Part shown: positions 35,055-47,414 of the stretch, piece after piece | How the letters are laid out: each line of letters opens with the position of its first letter | Position numbering within the stretch: position 1 is the stretch's first letter | Source of the DNA: Taudactylus pleione | Taxonomy: Eukaryota; Chordata; Amphibia; Anura; Myobatrachidae | Direction of reading: 5' to 3' | Assembly: GCA_031769625.1 (NCBI GenBank) | Contig: JAUIMM010000636.1 | Location: 5,039,501-5,103,500 of the forward strand | Length of the DNA stretch: 64,000 bases | The notes under the pieces: generated by a model | What the model was told of the DNA's origin: nothing | Seen by the model: the letters and a program-made list of their open reading frames with translations, nothing else | The model's database searches: none | Made by a program: the position numbers and the translations under genes

Positions 35055-37866
35055 TGGTGGTTAAGAGGAACATAAGTATCCAAAATTGTTTAACATCCTT
35101 TTTCAGTGGTGATAGACTTTAAGTATCTAAAGACAACTGGAGTCATACAATAGCTGGTTGCTACATATACAGACTCCAACTTTTCTTATACCAAGGAGGA
35201 TACTGGCATAATACCCTAGTTATAACAGGAACCTGGTGCTGTTGGCTTAGGGTGCAAATATCTAAGAGTTAAAAGGGATCTGGACTCATAATTACAAATG
35301 AGCACCCTCATATTAAAGGATACGCTGTAGACTTTACATCATTTTTATTATATGGATCCATATATGGACATATATTACTCTGATGTAGTATTATAGTATT
35401 ATTCAGTTACATTCTATGTATTGCTAGGTATCAAACTGTATGTTATAAGTTATTTAATGCAAAAAAGATAAGTTCATGTTTTTACAAGCATGAATATCTT
35501 GTCTGTGTAAATTGCATCAAAACTAAACTACAGACTGGTGTCAGCTTACTGGTAAGAGTCATTGGAGAACACACAAATCCAAGAAGGACAGTATGTGATG
35601 AGGAATATCGGTATACAGTATATATTGTGTTATTTACACCACATTACTTAATCGCTATTAGCATTTGGGTTTTCCCAAGTAGGCCCATACCGACCACAAA
35701 TACTTGGGTGGAGGCACTGATAGACAGGAGGTACACCACTTAGAGAGAGTTTAAGGGTGGGTACAGTACACTAGATGGGTGTTAGTAACCCGGTGTCCCT
35801 TTTGAGAGGTAAATGGGGGGTTACATATCGTACACTTTAGATGGATAGATGTGTGGAGTAGGGGCCAAATAAATACAGTAGCGGGTGAACCATGAGCTAG
35901 GTAAGCTAGATGAAATAAAAATGTCAGATTGAATAAAAAGGAAGGAAATGTTAAAGTCAGAATGTCATTTTGTTCACTAGAAAGGAACCATCTTATGATA
36001 TGTATATGGATAAGCAGGGCCACCATCAGGGGGGGACTGCCGGGACTGGAGTCCTGGGCCTGACAGAAAGGGGTCCACCTCCCGCCATGCCACTGAGTGC
36101 CGCTAGCGCTATCATGCATAGCCTTGCAAATTGCAGGCAGCAATAAAGGTTTTTATTGTCTTTGGAAACGCGGCACAAGTGACGTCATTACATCATGCCA
36201 CTGAAAGAGAGAGGAGCCGCCACGTGTGAAGACTAAGGAGCAACAAGATGTAGCCGGTAAGTGTAGGGCTGGCTGTGTGGGGTTGGGGCTGGCAGTCTGG
36301 GGCTCAGGCTGGCTGGCTGGGGCTGTCTGCCTGAGGCTGGCAGGCTAGAGCTGGCTGTCTGGGGCTGGCTGTCTGGGGCTGGCTATCTGGAGCTGGGGCT
36401 TTTAGTGGCTGGGGCTGGCTGTCTGGAGCTGGGGCTGAACTGGAGACAAGAGTCAGACAGCAGGGCCTGTACTTGAGAGATAGATGGGGGGTAGAGATGT
36501 CAGTTACTCCAGAGGCCAGATTACTCAAAAACTGTGTAGCTCTGCTGTTCTGGACATTGAGCACCTGGTATTCTGCTATTTGGAAGAAGGTCAATGCCTA
36601 AAATAAAATTAGTTTTTTAAAGTATGAGAGTCCCTGCCTATTTTGTCAGTCCTAGGCCCGATAATTTCTGTTGGCAGCCCTGATGACAAGGATAAATATA
36701 TTAAAATAAGAGTATGTACACCTATATGCCACCTGTGTGCCAAGGGAAGCACAGTTACTTCTGTATCTAGCAGCAGAGGTCACTTGGTTTTGATAGTTGA
36801 CACTTCCTCCTTCTCTCTATTTTGTATGTGGTTACATTTGGGGGATATGGAAGTTGCACACTGGCTAGGATAAGTCCTGCCACCTGGGCAGTAAAAACCA
36901 TACCTATAGCAGGAATACCACTGCATACACTGAAGAAAAGTTGGGGGGAAAGGATAAAAGATCTGTAAAGCAAAGTATTTCATAAAATTGGGAGGATGGT
37001 ATTACAAGTTAACTATGGGACCTACAGAATTGGCCTATCAGTTGGAAGATTTTTCTAGATAGTTTAACAATGTGACAGATGAAAGATCAAATAGTCACTA
37101 ATGAGTTGCAATTCTAGGTGAAGGTTTTGGGGAAGTTTAGACTGGTCCTCGACTATCCCATGGCTGTATTATGCATGTATGGCAATTTTATGTATGTAAT
37201 TGGAACCAGATGCTAATGCGTTAGTGATACCAGGAATCATCACCCTCACTTAAATTTACTGGACCCATTTGCCTTGGATTACCATCAAACAGCCTGGACC
37301 AGCCTTTGGAATCAAAAGTATAAAGCCTAACTGGGAATAAGCAAGCACTACCTTTGCCTTGGATTATACCACCTATGGACACCGTGTTATCTAAGTACCC
37401 ATCATTCCAGACTGTTATGAATATCTAAAAGGGACAACCCTCTATCAGTGACCAGTGTTAATATCCAGTGGACAGTCCTAATATTTGCACATTTTGGCTT
37501 TCCCAGTGTCCATCACCAAGGTATTGTGTAGGAATAGGCAGACTTTGGACTTTTAGGGTTGTGGGTGAGATCATCTGTTTTTATTTTTATATTGTCACAT
37601 CAGTACTGTGAGTTAAAATACTTATATGTCTAATATGAAATATAATGACATTTTATAATATTAAATACATACTTTTTATTGAATTTCAATGCCATACATG
37701 TATATTATTACTATTTTACACATGTAATTTATGTTCAGCGCTACTACTTGTTTTGTGATTTTTATACTTGTCAGGGAGTGACTATCCCTTCTTTATAGAA
37801 GCTGCTTGGTTGAACCACTCATTCCAGCGCATGTCTAGTACCGTAGTGATATCCATTCTTTTATAC
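35055..37866. other. Anonymous duplicated sequence, no gene seen
   Basis: Collinear with 22130-24973. It includes the shared hAT-type element listed separately. No reading frame is preserved between the two copies beyond chance. Confidence 0.55.
36015..36682. mobile_element. hAT-type element with CTGGCTGTCTGG minisatellite (block B)
   Basis: Starts CAGGGCCACCATCAG and ends TTGGCAGCCCTG. The minisatellite at about 36260-36440 is slightly longer than in block A. Same insertion site as 23075-23710. Confidence 0.7.
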
Positions 37867-37869
37867 TGA

Positions 37870-38738
37870 GGGCTGAATTCAATTAGCTTTGCAATCGTGA
37901 AAAAGTTCCGCCAACCCAATTTTTCACCTACATCGCGTGTTTTGGACGCGAAAACTTATAGTGTACGTCCCCACTTTTCGCTGTATTCAATTACAGAGCA
38001 GGTGAAAACGGCAAATGGCGAATGCAGAACAGGCGGAAAGTACTGTCAGAATAGGGGAAATCAGTCTGTACCCAAAAAAATGATGCACTAACATTGGGGA
38101 TCAATGTAGAAGTGTTCCAATAGCCCTAATAAAACTATTTGGGGTACTGAAGTTGTTTTAAATCCTTGTTATTGGCGTCCTTGCAATAGTAGTGAAGAAT
38201 GGCAATAAGTAGGTTTCCTGGTGAAAATAAGTAGTTATTTCAAATTTGGGGTACTTGAAAATGAGTGCTAGCATATTTTAATGTCCCTAAAGTGGTTTTA
38301 GAAAAAATGAAATTCCTTCTGCATACAAGCACCTGCAATCCCAAAAACACTTGGGCCCTTCTTAGAGCACCCCCAGAACCTTATTTCGCTAGTTTTTGAA
38401 GTTGTTCCCCCCACTTTATTAATTTTTGCCCCAAATTTGTAAGGCGTTTTTTGTGGTGTTCCTGGTTTGTTTTTCTTGCTTTTTTTGGGGTGAATTGTCC
38501 TTTTGAGGGGGTCTACCAAGGGTTCCAAGTGGTTTCCCCGCATCTGCACTCCAAAATATAGATTTTGCACTTTGTTTCTCCTGCTATTCTGTGGAGAAAA
38601 AGTATCGCTTATTTCAGTGCATTGACTTTTTGCATAGGTGAAAACGGAATAGAATTGAATACGGAGTCAAATTTTCAGGTGAAATTTTCGCAAGAAAATG
38701 GGCGAAAACGGCGTTTCACACCTGTTTGAATATGGCCC
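37870..38738. mobile_element. Harbinger-like non-autonomous element (block B/C boundary)
   Basis: Starts GGGCTGAATTCAATTAG and ends TTTGAATATGGCCC. Right flank TTA, left flank TGA (one change). Same length and interior as 24977-25844. Confidence 0.82.
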
Positions 38739-38935
38739 TTAGTGTAATAGTTAAGGGATTAGTAATATTGCTTGTGATAGTGATAAAATTGCTTGTGTAG
38801 GGAAAATACTAACACTTGATTGTTGCTCCTTTATGATGACAGATTTGCGTGATCTGCAGAAAGAAAGCAGCTCTGCTTGAAAAGGACATATGTGAAATTT
38901 GTATGGCAGCCGCAGAAAGACTGTAGTTGAATGTT

Positions 38936-40566
38936 TGTCAAAGCTGGATTATTGGCTGAGACAAGATCAGTTTAAAATTGAATCGCAGCGACACCATCTT
39001 GCGACTGGCTGCAAGACGCCATCTTGGAAATGAGATCGCAAGACGCCATTTTGCGAATGGCCGCCTAAGCGCCATTTTAGATAAACTCACACTTTAGTAC
39101 ATGTGGCGATATTACTATTAGCATCATGCGATTGCATCTGTGACCATCGCCATAAGTTACGGCGATTCATCAAAGCCCATTTCATGACTTTACGTAGTTT
39201 GGGTGCTCTGGATAAAGTGTATATTATTATAATTCCCCTAAAGGATATATTTCAGAAATGGCTGTACAGTATGTCAAAATTGGATTGCATTAGCTAAACA
39301 GAGCAAATGGCCATGTGACAACTAGCCTGTGTAGACAAGCTTCATGGACATAATGTCTGCTCTCACTCCAGGTGGCCCTGCTCGAATACAGCAAGAGGGT
39401 CGTTTTTAGCACCCTACATTAGCAGGCTTCCTGCAATAACATACCTTCAAAGCCAAGAGTGTTACCTGAGGTTTGGGTCTTGTAGCTGTGCTAATTTGCA
39501 TCCACACAGGCTCTGGGAGAACAAAGACCGGTATTTTGGAGCCTGAAAAGGGTGGGGGCTGCTGGGGCATGAGCAAGTCATGGAACTATAAGGCTCAGCA
39601 TTCCACACTGCTAGGTGTTCACTTAGTTTAAGTGAGATTTAAGTGCACCATTTCTCATACACACATTAATACGCACAATTGCGCTGTTAACTAATCGCAT
39701 ATTAGCAAATGCATAAGATCCTGTATGAAAACGCTGTTTATTAGCTTCATGCGCACGTATCTGCCCCAAGTTAACTAGCATCTTTACATCACCACATACT
39801 TACACATTACATATTCACATAAAAGATTTAATAAGCTTTAAAGTATAAGATTTAATTTTGTTCATTCTGTGAAATAAAGATTATTTGGTAACTAAGGTTT
39901 TATACATGATAAGTAAGCCGTGATTGGTATTGTACTGATGCGTACTCTTTCAACAGTATTCCGGTACCATCGGTGTGGAGATCGCATCATGCATTCTCAA
40001 CTTATGGACCGCAGAGACTTCAAGCAACAAAATGTACATTATATGAACAACTGTTAGGATGTGGCATGAGGCAGGAAACCAGAGACCCTCAGTTGTTAGA
40101 GGCTGGGTTGTGTCTATTTGAATCAACCTGTTAAATGCCTTGTAACATATGCCCTCTCTTTAAGACCAATGGTATTAGCAACAAACTTCTCTATTGTGTT
40201 GTTTATTTCTGGGGGGTATAAATATGTGTGCTCTGACCCTGGGTTCCTAGTCTTTGTGCTGAATGCTGATTGATGAGGGGTTTCTTGCTGATGCCTAACA
40301 TCTGGACCACAGAGCGCTGCGTATGTATAATTGTACTTGGGTCTGTATAATCTCTTTGCGCTAAGATTATATGAGGATCATAGCGTGTAACTGCTGTACT
40401 TTTACTTGAATAATACTTTGTGCTTTGGAACCACATGTTCTAGGTCTGGAGTCTTTATTTACTGGATGACTGCGTACGCAAATTAGCGTCATCCTTAGAG
40501 GTTTATAGGAAGGATATTAGAAGGTATAGGCAGGGGTATATAGAGGTTTAAAAGGCAGTATCCTTA
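38936..40566 (+). repeat. 5' LTR of ERV copy 2
   Basis: Begins TGTCAAAGCTGG and ends ATCCTTA (last base uncertain by one or two). Carries a TATA box at 40217 and is followed by a primer-binding site after two bases. About 1631 bp, long for a class I LTR. Open frames inside are not conserved as proteins. Confidence 0.9.
40217..40224 (+). promoter_or_regulatory. 5' LTR TATA box
   Basis: TATAAATA after a GGGGGG run. The 3' LTR of the same provirus lacks this stretch. Confidence 0.65.
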
Positions 40567-40568
40567 GT

Positions 40569-40577
40569 TGGGGGCTC
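40569..40577 (+). promoter_or_regulatory. Primer-binding site, tRNA-Pro type (partial)
   Basis: TGGGGGCTC just after the 5' LTR. This is the opening of the tRNA-Pro primer-binding site used by many gammaretroviruses; the following bases diverge, so only nine positions support it. Confidence 0.65.
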
Positions 40578-41395
40578 ATAGAGAAGTCACTTACCTACTC
40601 ATATGGCACATACGGTTATCGATATCTCAGCAAAGGGTGGAGTTGCCACATGCAGGGTTTACCTGCAACCGCTTTGTGCTGAAAGATCGCTATCCGTTTT
40701 CGTGTGAGCCAAGGAAGCTGACTAGAATCCAGGGACAAGAGAGGAAAAAGTTTGTTTTCCTTTGTTGATAGAACCTAACATTTAAAGGGGGTGCCACAGT
40801 ATTGAACACGCGGCTGAGTCGCAGTTTTGCGCACAGTAAAGATGCACTTTTGCGTATGCAGCTAAAAAGTTGTCATATGGTTGTGTGGTTGTCGCATTAT
40901 TGTGTATGTGACTGGTCGCACAATAGTGTATACGTACTTCCGGTTGTGCTGCCACGTGTTTAAATAAAGCCGTTGAGGTTTACATTTTTCAATTGTTATC
41001 AATATCTGGGTTAATGTGTATTTTTCTGCGCAGGAAAAAGTGTGTAACTGTGAGTATTTGCTGGTAGGGGTAACTTGTTCCCTACAGTTAGAGGTACCGT
41101 ATGACCTTTAATGGCTAAGTGCTAGTCGCTCGGTAAGCAGCTTACTGTTCTATACACAGTAGCAGGTGTACATGTTGTCTTTGTTGTAGAGAGGTGCGTG
41201 GAAGTAGCCGACTTAAACTTCCATAGGTGTGGAAGTTGCCTTACTAAATCTTATCCGGGTGTGGAAGTTGCCTTTTTCAAATGTTATCCAGGTGTGTGGG
41301 CGCTGCCGTTTAAATTGTCCACAGGTAAGTCAAAGTATCTTGATTATCTTTCGCCAGTTTAAATCTTTATTGAAAAGCATAGGAGTTATCTCAGA
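40578..41395 (+). promoter_or_regulatory. Proviral leader with strong splice donor
   Basis: About 0.8 kb without a long ORF. A GTGTGGAAGTTGCC motif occurs three times at about 41197-41270. A consensus donor, ACAG|GTAAGT, is at 41321-41330, in the usual place for the donor that makes spliced env mRNA. A possible acceptor, TTTGCAG, ends at 43055 just before env. Confidence 0.6.
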
Positions 41396-41617
41396 ATGGG
41401 GGCCATGCAAACAATAGAGATGTTAGACAATGATGTGCTGCTAATGGAAGCGCCATTTGGATCGGCCCGTCGTATTATGCATACTAAGGATGGTACTTAT
41501 GCGATGAATAGTGTTAGACCATTTCCCAGAATTGGTAGTTTTGATAAAAATTTACTAGATAATGTCCGGGATCACATCAGTCTGATGTGCTCACAAGAGA
41601 AAGGTCAAATATTATGA
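41396..41617 (+). pseudogene. Short proviral ORF, gag position, unidentified
   Basis: 73 codons starting ATG-GGG, so the product would begin Met-Gly, compatible with N-myristoylation as in retroviral matrix proteins. It lies after the splice donor, where gag should start. The rest of the peptide (for example MEAPFGSARRIMHTKDG) resembles no gag domain I recognise. It may be a gag remnant joined to other sequence by the deletion, or an unrelated ORF. Low certainty. Confidence 0.35.
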
Positions 41618-41637
41618 ATGTTTAAAGTTGTGGCAGC

Positions 41638-42990
41638 ATGAAGGGGATGCGTGGCTTAGAAGCAATCCAACTGCCCAAAGCGGTGGCAGTAATTAAATGT
41701 AAAGCCCATACATGTGAGGATGATCCGATGTCACTGGGCAACAACAGAGCCGATGAAGCTGCAAAATGGGCAGCAGGGTTAAAAATGTTTTCTCCCACTG
41801 AAAAAATTATGTCTTTCCAAACAATTGATATGCTGAAATTAATTGAGATGCAAAATTTGTGTTCAATTCAGGAAAAGTCCATTTGGAAGTCCAAGGGATG
41901 TGGGCAAGAGTCCTCCGGGCTCTGGAGGGACGGACAAGGTAAACCAGTAGCCCCCAAGGCATATTACCCCAGCCTGGCTGAGGCAGCACACGGTCTGACT
42001 CATCTGGGAAAACAAGGTATGTGCAAGTTGTTGAGAGCATACTGGTGCGCACCAGGTTTTTCTTCACAAGCAGAAAAGATAGCAATGTCCTGTCTGACCT
42101 GCTTGAGGAAGAACATAGGGAAAGTGATCCCTACCAAACCGACCCACATTCCACCGACTGATGGACCTTTCCAGGTGATACAAATTGATTTCTTCCAATT
42201 ACCACCCTGCAGGAATCTTAAGTATGTATTAGTGTGCACTGATGTATTTTCTAATTGGGTTGAGGCCTACCCAGCGGCCACTAATACTGCTGCGTTTACT
42301 GCCTAGAGAATAGTTCAGGAATTTGTATGCAGGTACGGTATCCCTAAAATCATTGAGAGTGACAGGGATACTCATTTCACAGGTGATGTTTTTCAAAATA
42401 TGTGTAAGCTGATGGGTATTAATAGCCAATTTCAAACCCCCTACCGACCGCAAGCCAGTGCCAAGGTGGAGAGGATGAACGGGACTATTAAAAATAAGTT
42501 AAGTAAAATCATGGCAGAGACTGGACTAGGATGGCCAGAAGCGTTACCTTTGGTCCTACATAGCATAAGGACCACTCCTAGACCCCCTCTAAATCTGCCC
42601 CCATTTGAAATACTGTTTGGTAGGCAACCTCATTTGATTATAAGTCCACAGGAAGACTTGAAGGGTAACAACGAGGTAACTGTAAAGTATCTTATATCAA
42701 TGAGTAAGCAGTTAAAGCAACAGCAGCAGAAACTGAAATTGTTGTCCCATGATATGCCTGAAACTAACTGTCATGATGTTGAACCAGGAGAATATGTTAT
42801 GATCAGAAATTTCTTGCATTCAGGTTGTTTGACTGATTGGTGGGAAGGTCCGTACCGGTGCTGCTGACAAGTACTACATCTTTGAAGGTGGCTGAGAGAT
42901 ACCTGGGTCCATTCCACTCACTGCAAAAAGGTCAATCAACTAGTGGAGAAACAAGTCGGAGATAAGGCTGATAGCGTCGACCTGTCGCTC
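41638..42990 (+). pseudogene. pol: ERV pol fragment: RNase H end and integrase
   Basis: Opens in the last part of RNase H (KCKAHT and NNRADEAAKWAA). Integrase follows with an HHCC zinc finger (HGLTHLGKQGMCKLL and CLTCLRKN at about 41990-42110) and the DDE core: Asp in QIDFFQL, Asp in ESDRDTHF, Glu in AKVERMNG. The C-terminal region has the GPY-type motif WWEGPY at about 42840. Two breaks are visible: an in-frame TAG at 42304-42306 within the core, and a frame loss just after the GPY motif at about 42860, beyond which conserved residues (HCKK) continue in another frame. Reverse transcriptase and protease are absent. Confidence 0.92.
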
Positions 42991-43069
42991 GCGAGCTTGT
43001 TCTGGGAGGATTGAAAAGGTCGTAGTGAGATACCTGAACTAAGAGGAATTTGCAGGTCTTGTTGTGACA

Positions 43070-44876
43070 ATGGACAGGCCTGCTGTGTTCATTTTCATAT
43101 TCTCTTTTAGAGTGTTTACCATCCTGGTCGGTTCAGGAATATCCAGTTTCTGTGATGGGAGTCCGATTGAGGAAATGGGAGCTGATGGCAGTGCTGATGG
43201 AGTGGAGTCAGGAGGAGTGCAATGCCAATCAGGGGAGTGTCTGACCAATCTTAGTACTGTTATTGTTAAGAGAGCTGTCATTCCGGATACTCAGGGACGG
43301 TGTGGAGGTTTATCGTCTGAAGATTCCTGTATTTGTGAGCTTTGTGGGTCCCTAGTTGATGAGAACTGTATCCAACAGTGCCAACCTAAATATAACCCAT
43401 ACTGGGGTGGGTATCCTTTAGAGGATTATCATAGCATGGTAGGCAAAGTGTTAAATCAAACTGATTGCTGGGTGTGTTCACATGTGCCACAGGGACAGCA
43501 TAATGTAGGGTTCGTGCCATTTCCGCTGAATATCACGGAAATTTTAGAATTACAAAAAGGAAAAGGAAAATTTCTCTCATCCAAACCACCTAATTTCAAA
43601 CTCTATCAATTCCAAGTAGATAGATCACTTTTGTGTTTAAACATAACCAACTCCAATAAACCCGGGAGTTGGGAAGTGACGAGGAATAATCAGATTATGA
43701 CCTTCTCACAAAGAGCTGATAATGAGTCCATAAACCATGATCTGTTACGCTCAATTAAATCTAGTAGGAAACATTTTAGGTATTGGTATAAATTGAGTTC
43801 CACCAAAGAAATTATTGGTAAGGTACCAGATGGTTATTGTGCTAAAATAATACAGCCAGAAACTTGCATGTACCAGATGGAAGACCCAGAAATAGGATTG
43901 TTTGCAAGGGAAATGTGCTTAATGATAATGATGCATACCATTCCTTATGTTATCCCTGATAATGTATATTTTATATGTGGAAGAAAAGCGTATAAGTGGC
44001 TCTCCCCGAGTTCCGAAGGTTTGTGTTACCTGGGAAGAGTAATCCCAGAAGTTATGACCCTCACACATGTGGAAATGCTTGGTATACATAAAAACACACC
44101 GTCACCATATCTTCACACACAATATGAACACAGAGGCAAACAGAAATATGATACCTGGTGACGTGCACAAAGCCACTCAGTTAATTAGTGAGACAACTGG
44201 CTTTCAAGTTTTAGTCGCATTGGATCCCACCAGGATCGCTCGGGGTACATTAAACTTTAGAAATATTCAGGAATTTGCTAAATTGATAGATAATATCACC
44301 GAGATGTATGATGACACATTCAGGTATACAGGGAGAGAATTGCAAGCGTACAAGAAAGAACTGGTGCAACACAGCCTAGTGTTAAATTATTTAACTGCTG
44401 TTACTGGAGGGTATTGCGTAACGTTGGACACCTAATTTAGAGTAAAATGTTGCACCCATGTCACCAATGATACCAGTGACCCCAAGGAGGTGATAGACCA
44501 GAAGATGGATGAAATTCTGCAGATAAAATGGGAGTTTCGTAAGAACCAGAACGCTTCAGTGGCTAAAGTAGGGGAGAAGATAGAAGGATGGGTTTCATGT
44601 CTGAACCCAGTGAAATGGTTCTCAGGTCTAGGGGAATGGGTCCAGGAAATGGTCGCCAGTATAGGCAAATTCTTAATCCTTATACTATGTCATATGTTAT
44701 ATTATGTCATCATAATAATTGGCATATGTGTCCGGTGTGTTCCTATTGTGTTGAAGTGTGGAAAATGTAAAAATAGAGTAAAACAAAAAAACAAAATTAT
44801 GATGGTGGTTAGTATGAATACCGAGGTAAATACAGAACTGCATTACAACCCTGAACTAGGAAATACCATCATTTAA
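43070..44876 (+). pseudogene. env: Endogenous retrovirus env, copy 2 (frameshifted)
   Basis: The ATG at 43070 opens a hydrophobic signal peptide (FIFIFSFRVFTILVG). SU contains CWVC at about 43465. The frame breaks at about 44146, where one extra base relative to copy 1 falls in the basic SU/TM cleavage region. TM continues in the next frame to a stop at 44433-44435, which lies within the C-X10-CC cysteine region, and then through a Trp-rich membrane-proximal segment, a hydrophobic anchor and a longer cytoplasmic tail ending HYNPELGNTII at 44876. It has the full N-terminus that copy 1 lacks in this window. Three breaks exclude function. Confidence 0.92.
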
Positions 44877-45182
44877 CGTATTATATTTAGACATGCATAG
44901 AATGTATTATTGAAATGTTATTTTTAAAAACACCTCAGATAATGTAAAGTCTCAATTCCCCTTCAAGACTGCCTTTATAGGACTGGTGTATCCCCACACC
45001 TTTCACATGATCTTCCAAGATCTGCGGTGTGCGTATAATAGTAGTTTTATGTCCCCACTCAGAGACACATTATTGATGGATTAAGAACCACCTTGTGCCA
45101 TCCCATAATAACACTAAATAGTATATAAATGTAAGCCTAAATTATATTTTAAAATCAGATTGTGATAGCATTTTGTTCGCTA

Positions 45183-45195
45183 TGAAAGGGTGGAC
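45183..45195 (+). promoter_or_regulatory. Polypurine tract of ERV copy 2
   Basis: TGAAAGGGTGGAC immediately before the TGTCG start of the 3' LTR. It is purine-rich but short, which is acceptable for plus-strand priming. Confidence 0.55.
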
Positions 45196-46756
45196 TGTCG
45201 AAGCTGGATTATTGGCTGAGACAAGATCAGTTTAAAATTGAATCGCAGAGACACCATCTTGCGAATGGCTGCAAGACGCCATCTTGGAAATTAGATCGCA
45301 AGATGCCATTTTGCGAATGGCCGCCTAAGCACCATTTTAGATAAACTCACACTTTAGTACATGTGGCGATATTACTATTAGCATCATGCGAAAGCATCTG
45401 TGACCATCACCATAAGTTACCGCGATTCATCAAAAGCCCATTTCATGACTTTACGTAGTTTGGGTGCTCTGGATAAAGTGTATATTATTATAATTCCCAT
45501 AAAGGATATATATCAGAAATGGCTGTACAGTATATAAAAATTGGATTGCATTAGCTAAACAGAGCAAATGGCCACATGACAACTAGCCTGTGTAGACAAG
45601 CTTCATGGACATAACGTCTGCTCTCACTCCAGGTGGCCCTGCTCAAATACAGCAAGAGGGTTGTTTTTAGCAGACTACATTAGCAGGCTTCCTACAATAT
45701 AATACCTTCAAAGCCAAGAGTGTTATCTGAGGTTTGGGTCTTGTAGCTGTGCTAATTTGCATCCACACAGGCCCTAGGAGAACAAAGACCAGTATTTTGG
45801 AGCCTGAAAAGGGTGGGGGCTGCTGGGGCATGACAAGTCATGGAACTATAAGGCTCAGCATTCCACACTGCTAGGTGTTCACTTAGTTTAAGTGAGATTT
45901 AAGTGCACCATTTCTCATACACACATTAATACGCACAATTGCGCTGTTAACTAATCGCATATTAGCGAAAGCATAAGATCCTGTATGAAAATGCTGTTTA
46001 TTAGCTTCATGTACACACATCTGCCCCAAGTTAACTAGCATCTTTACATCACACCCCGCATACTTACACATTACATATTCACATAAAAGGTTTAATAAGC
46101 TTTAAAGTATAAGATTTAAGTTTGTTCATTCTGTGAAATAAAGATTATTTGGTAACTAAGGTTTTCTACATGATAAGTAAGCCGTGATTGGTATTGTACC
46201 GATGCGTACTCTTTCAACAGTATTCCGGTACCATCGGTGTGGAGATCGCATCATGCATTCTCAACTTATGGACCGCAGAGACTTCAAGCAACAAAATGTA
46301 CATTATATGAACAACTGTTAGGATGTGGCATGAGGCAGGAAACCAGGCTGGGTTGTGTCTATTTGAATCAACCTGTTAAATGCCTTGTAACATATGCCCT
46401 TTCCTTTAGGACCAAAGGTATTAGCAACAAACTTCTCTATTGTGTTGTTTATTTCTGGCGATTGACGAGGGGTTTCTTGCTGATGCCTAACATCTGGACC
46501 AGAGAGCGCTGCGTATGTATAATTGTACTTGGGTCTGTATAATCTCTTTGTGCTAAGATTATATGAGGATCATAGCGTGTAACTGCTGTACTTTTACTTG
46601 AATAATACTTTGTGCTTTGGAACCACATGTTCTAGGTCTGGAGTCTTTATTTACTGTATGACTGCGTATGCAAATTAGCGTCATCCTTAGAGGTTTATAG
46701 GAAGGATATTAGAAGGTATAGGCAGGGGTATATAGAGGTTCAAAGGCAGTTTCCTT
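45196..46756 (+). repeat. 3' LTR of ERV copy 2
   Basis: About 1561 bp. Aligns with the 5' LTR but lacks some 55 bp including GGTATAAATA (junction near 46459) and has smaller losses near 46350. It is followed directly by the target duplication and block C sequence. Confidence 0.9.
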
Positions 46757-46761
46757 ATGTT

Positions 46762-47209
46762 GGACAAGCTAAAGAAGACCCAGGACCACAGGGAACGAGG
46801 GACATACTTAATATGTGGTTGTGAATTGGTAAAGGGTACCCCATGTATCTGTAACCCTGGTTAAGGGTTAAAGAACAATAATTTCGATAAATACCTTTAA
46901 CCAATTATCTGTACACTGAAAATGTATTGTATTGCTGTACATTTCCTGAGAAAAATAGATATATGTCATGTATTTAATGGAATGTGTAACATGTAGGGCA
47001 TGTCACTGTACAGTAAAGGTTAATTTGCATGTATATGGTTCACTGAAATATGTGATATGTAAAATGTAAAAAAATTCATGCTATGTATGAAAAAGTATAC
47101 ATATATATACTGTGTGTGAACAAAGGACAATTCATATATATATATATTGGCATTTATTAAATAGATAACTGGTAATTCTGGCTATGACATACACTATAGT
47201 ACAAGGGGC
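46762..47209. other. Block C unique stretch, no gene seen
   Basis: Continues the block after the ERV and matches about 9895-10395. It contains only a short TA run at 47135-47149. Confidence 0.6.
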
Positions 47210-47414
47210 GTAGTAATTAGTGATGGGTAGGTCACGAAATGTGAACTAGTTCAAAATGAACTAGTTCACTCAGTTCACAGCTCTGGCAAAGATCAGTTCA
47301 TCAGGATCTAAGTGGAAGGAGTTAGACACAGTGACAGAGAGCACAGCAGCTCCATTAGGCATGAGTCAGTACTGCTAAACGACCACAGGTGGCACTGCTA
47401 TGCTCAGACTATGA

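Larger units (their letters stand above)
25845..38738. repeat. Block B of the three-copy tandem segmental duplication
   Basis: Collinear with block A apart from private insertions and deletions. It is the cleanest of the three, with hAT3 as its only large private insertion, and serves as the empty-site reference for many insertions in A and C. Confidence 0.88.
38936..46756 (+). mobile_element. ERV copy 2: class I provirus with gag-pol deletion
   Basis: Two LTRs flank leader, RNase H end, integrase and env. The target duplication is 4-5 bp, (A)TGTT, at 38931-38935 and 46757-46761; blocks A and B have the empty site within TTGAATGTTGGACAAGC at about 9891 and 26035. At about 7.8 kb with 1.6-kb LTRs, most of gag, protease and reverse transcriptase is missing. 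It is older than its integration-site similarity suggests, since the two LTRs differ by indels as well as substitutions. Confidence 0.93.

Noticed and set aside
36643..36983. Overlapping ORFs on both strands in block B
   Set aside because: Not kept in the block A counterpart (about 23700-24010) as equivalent reading frames; likely chance.
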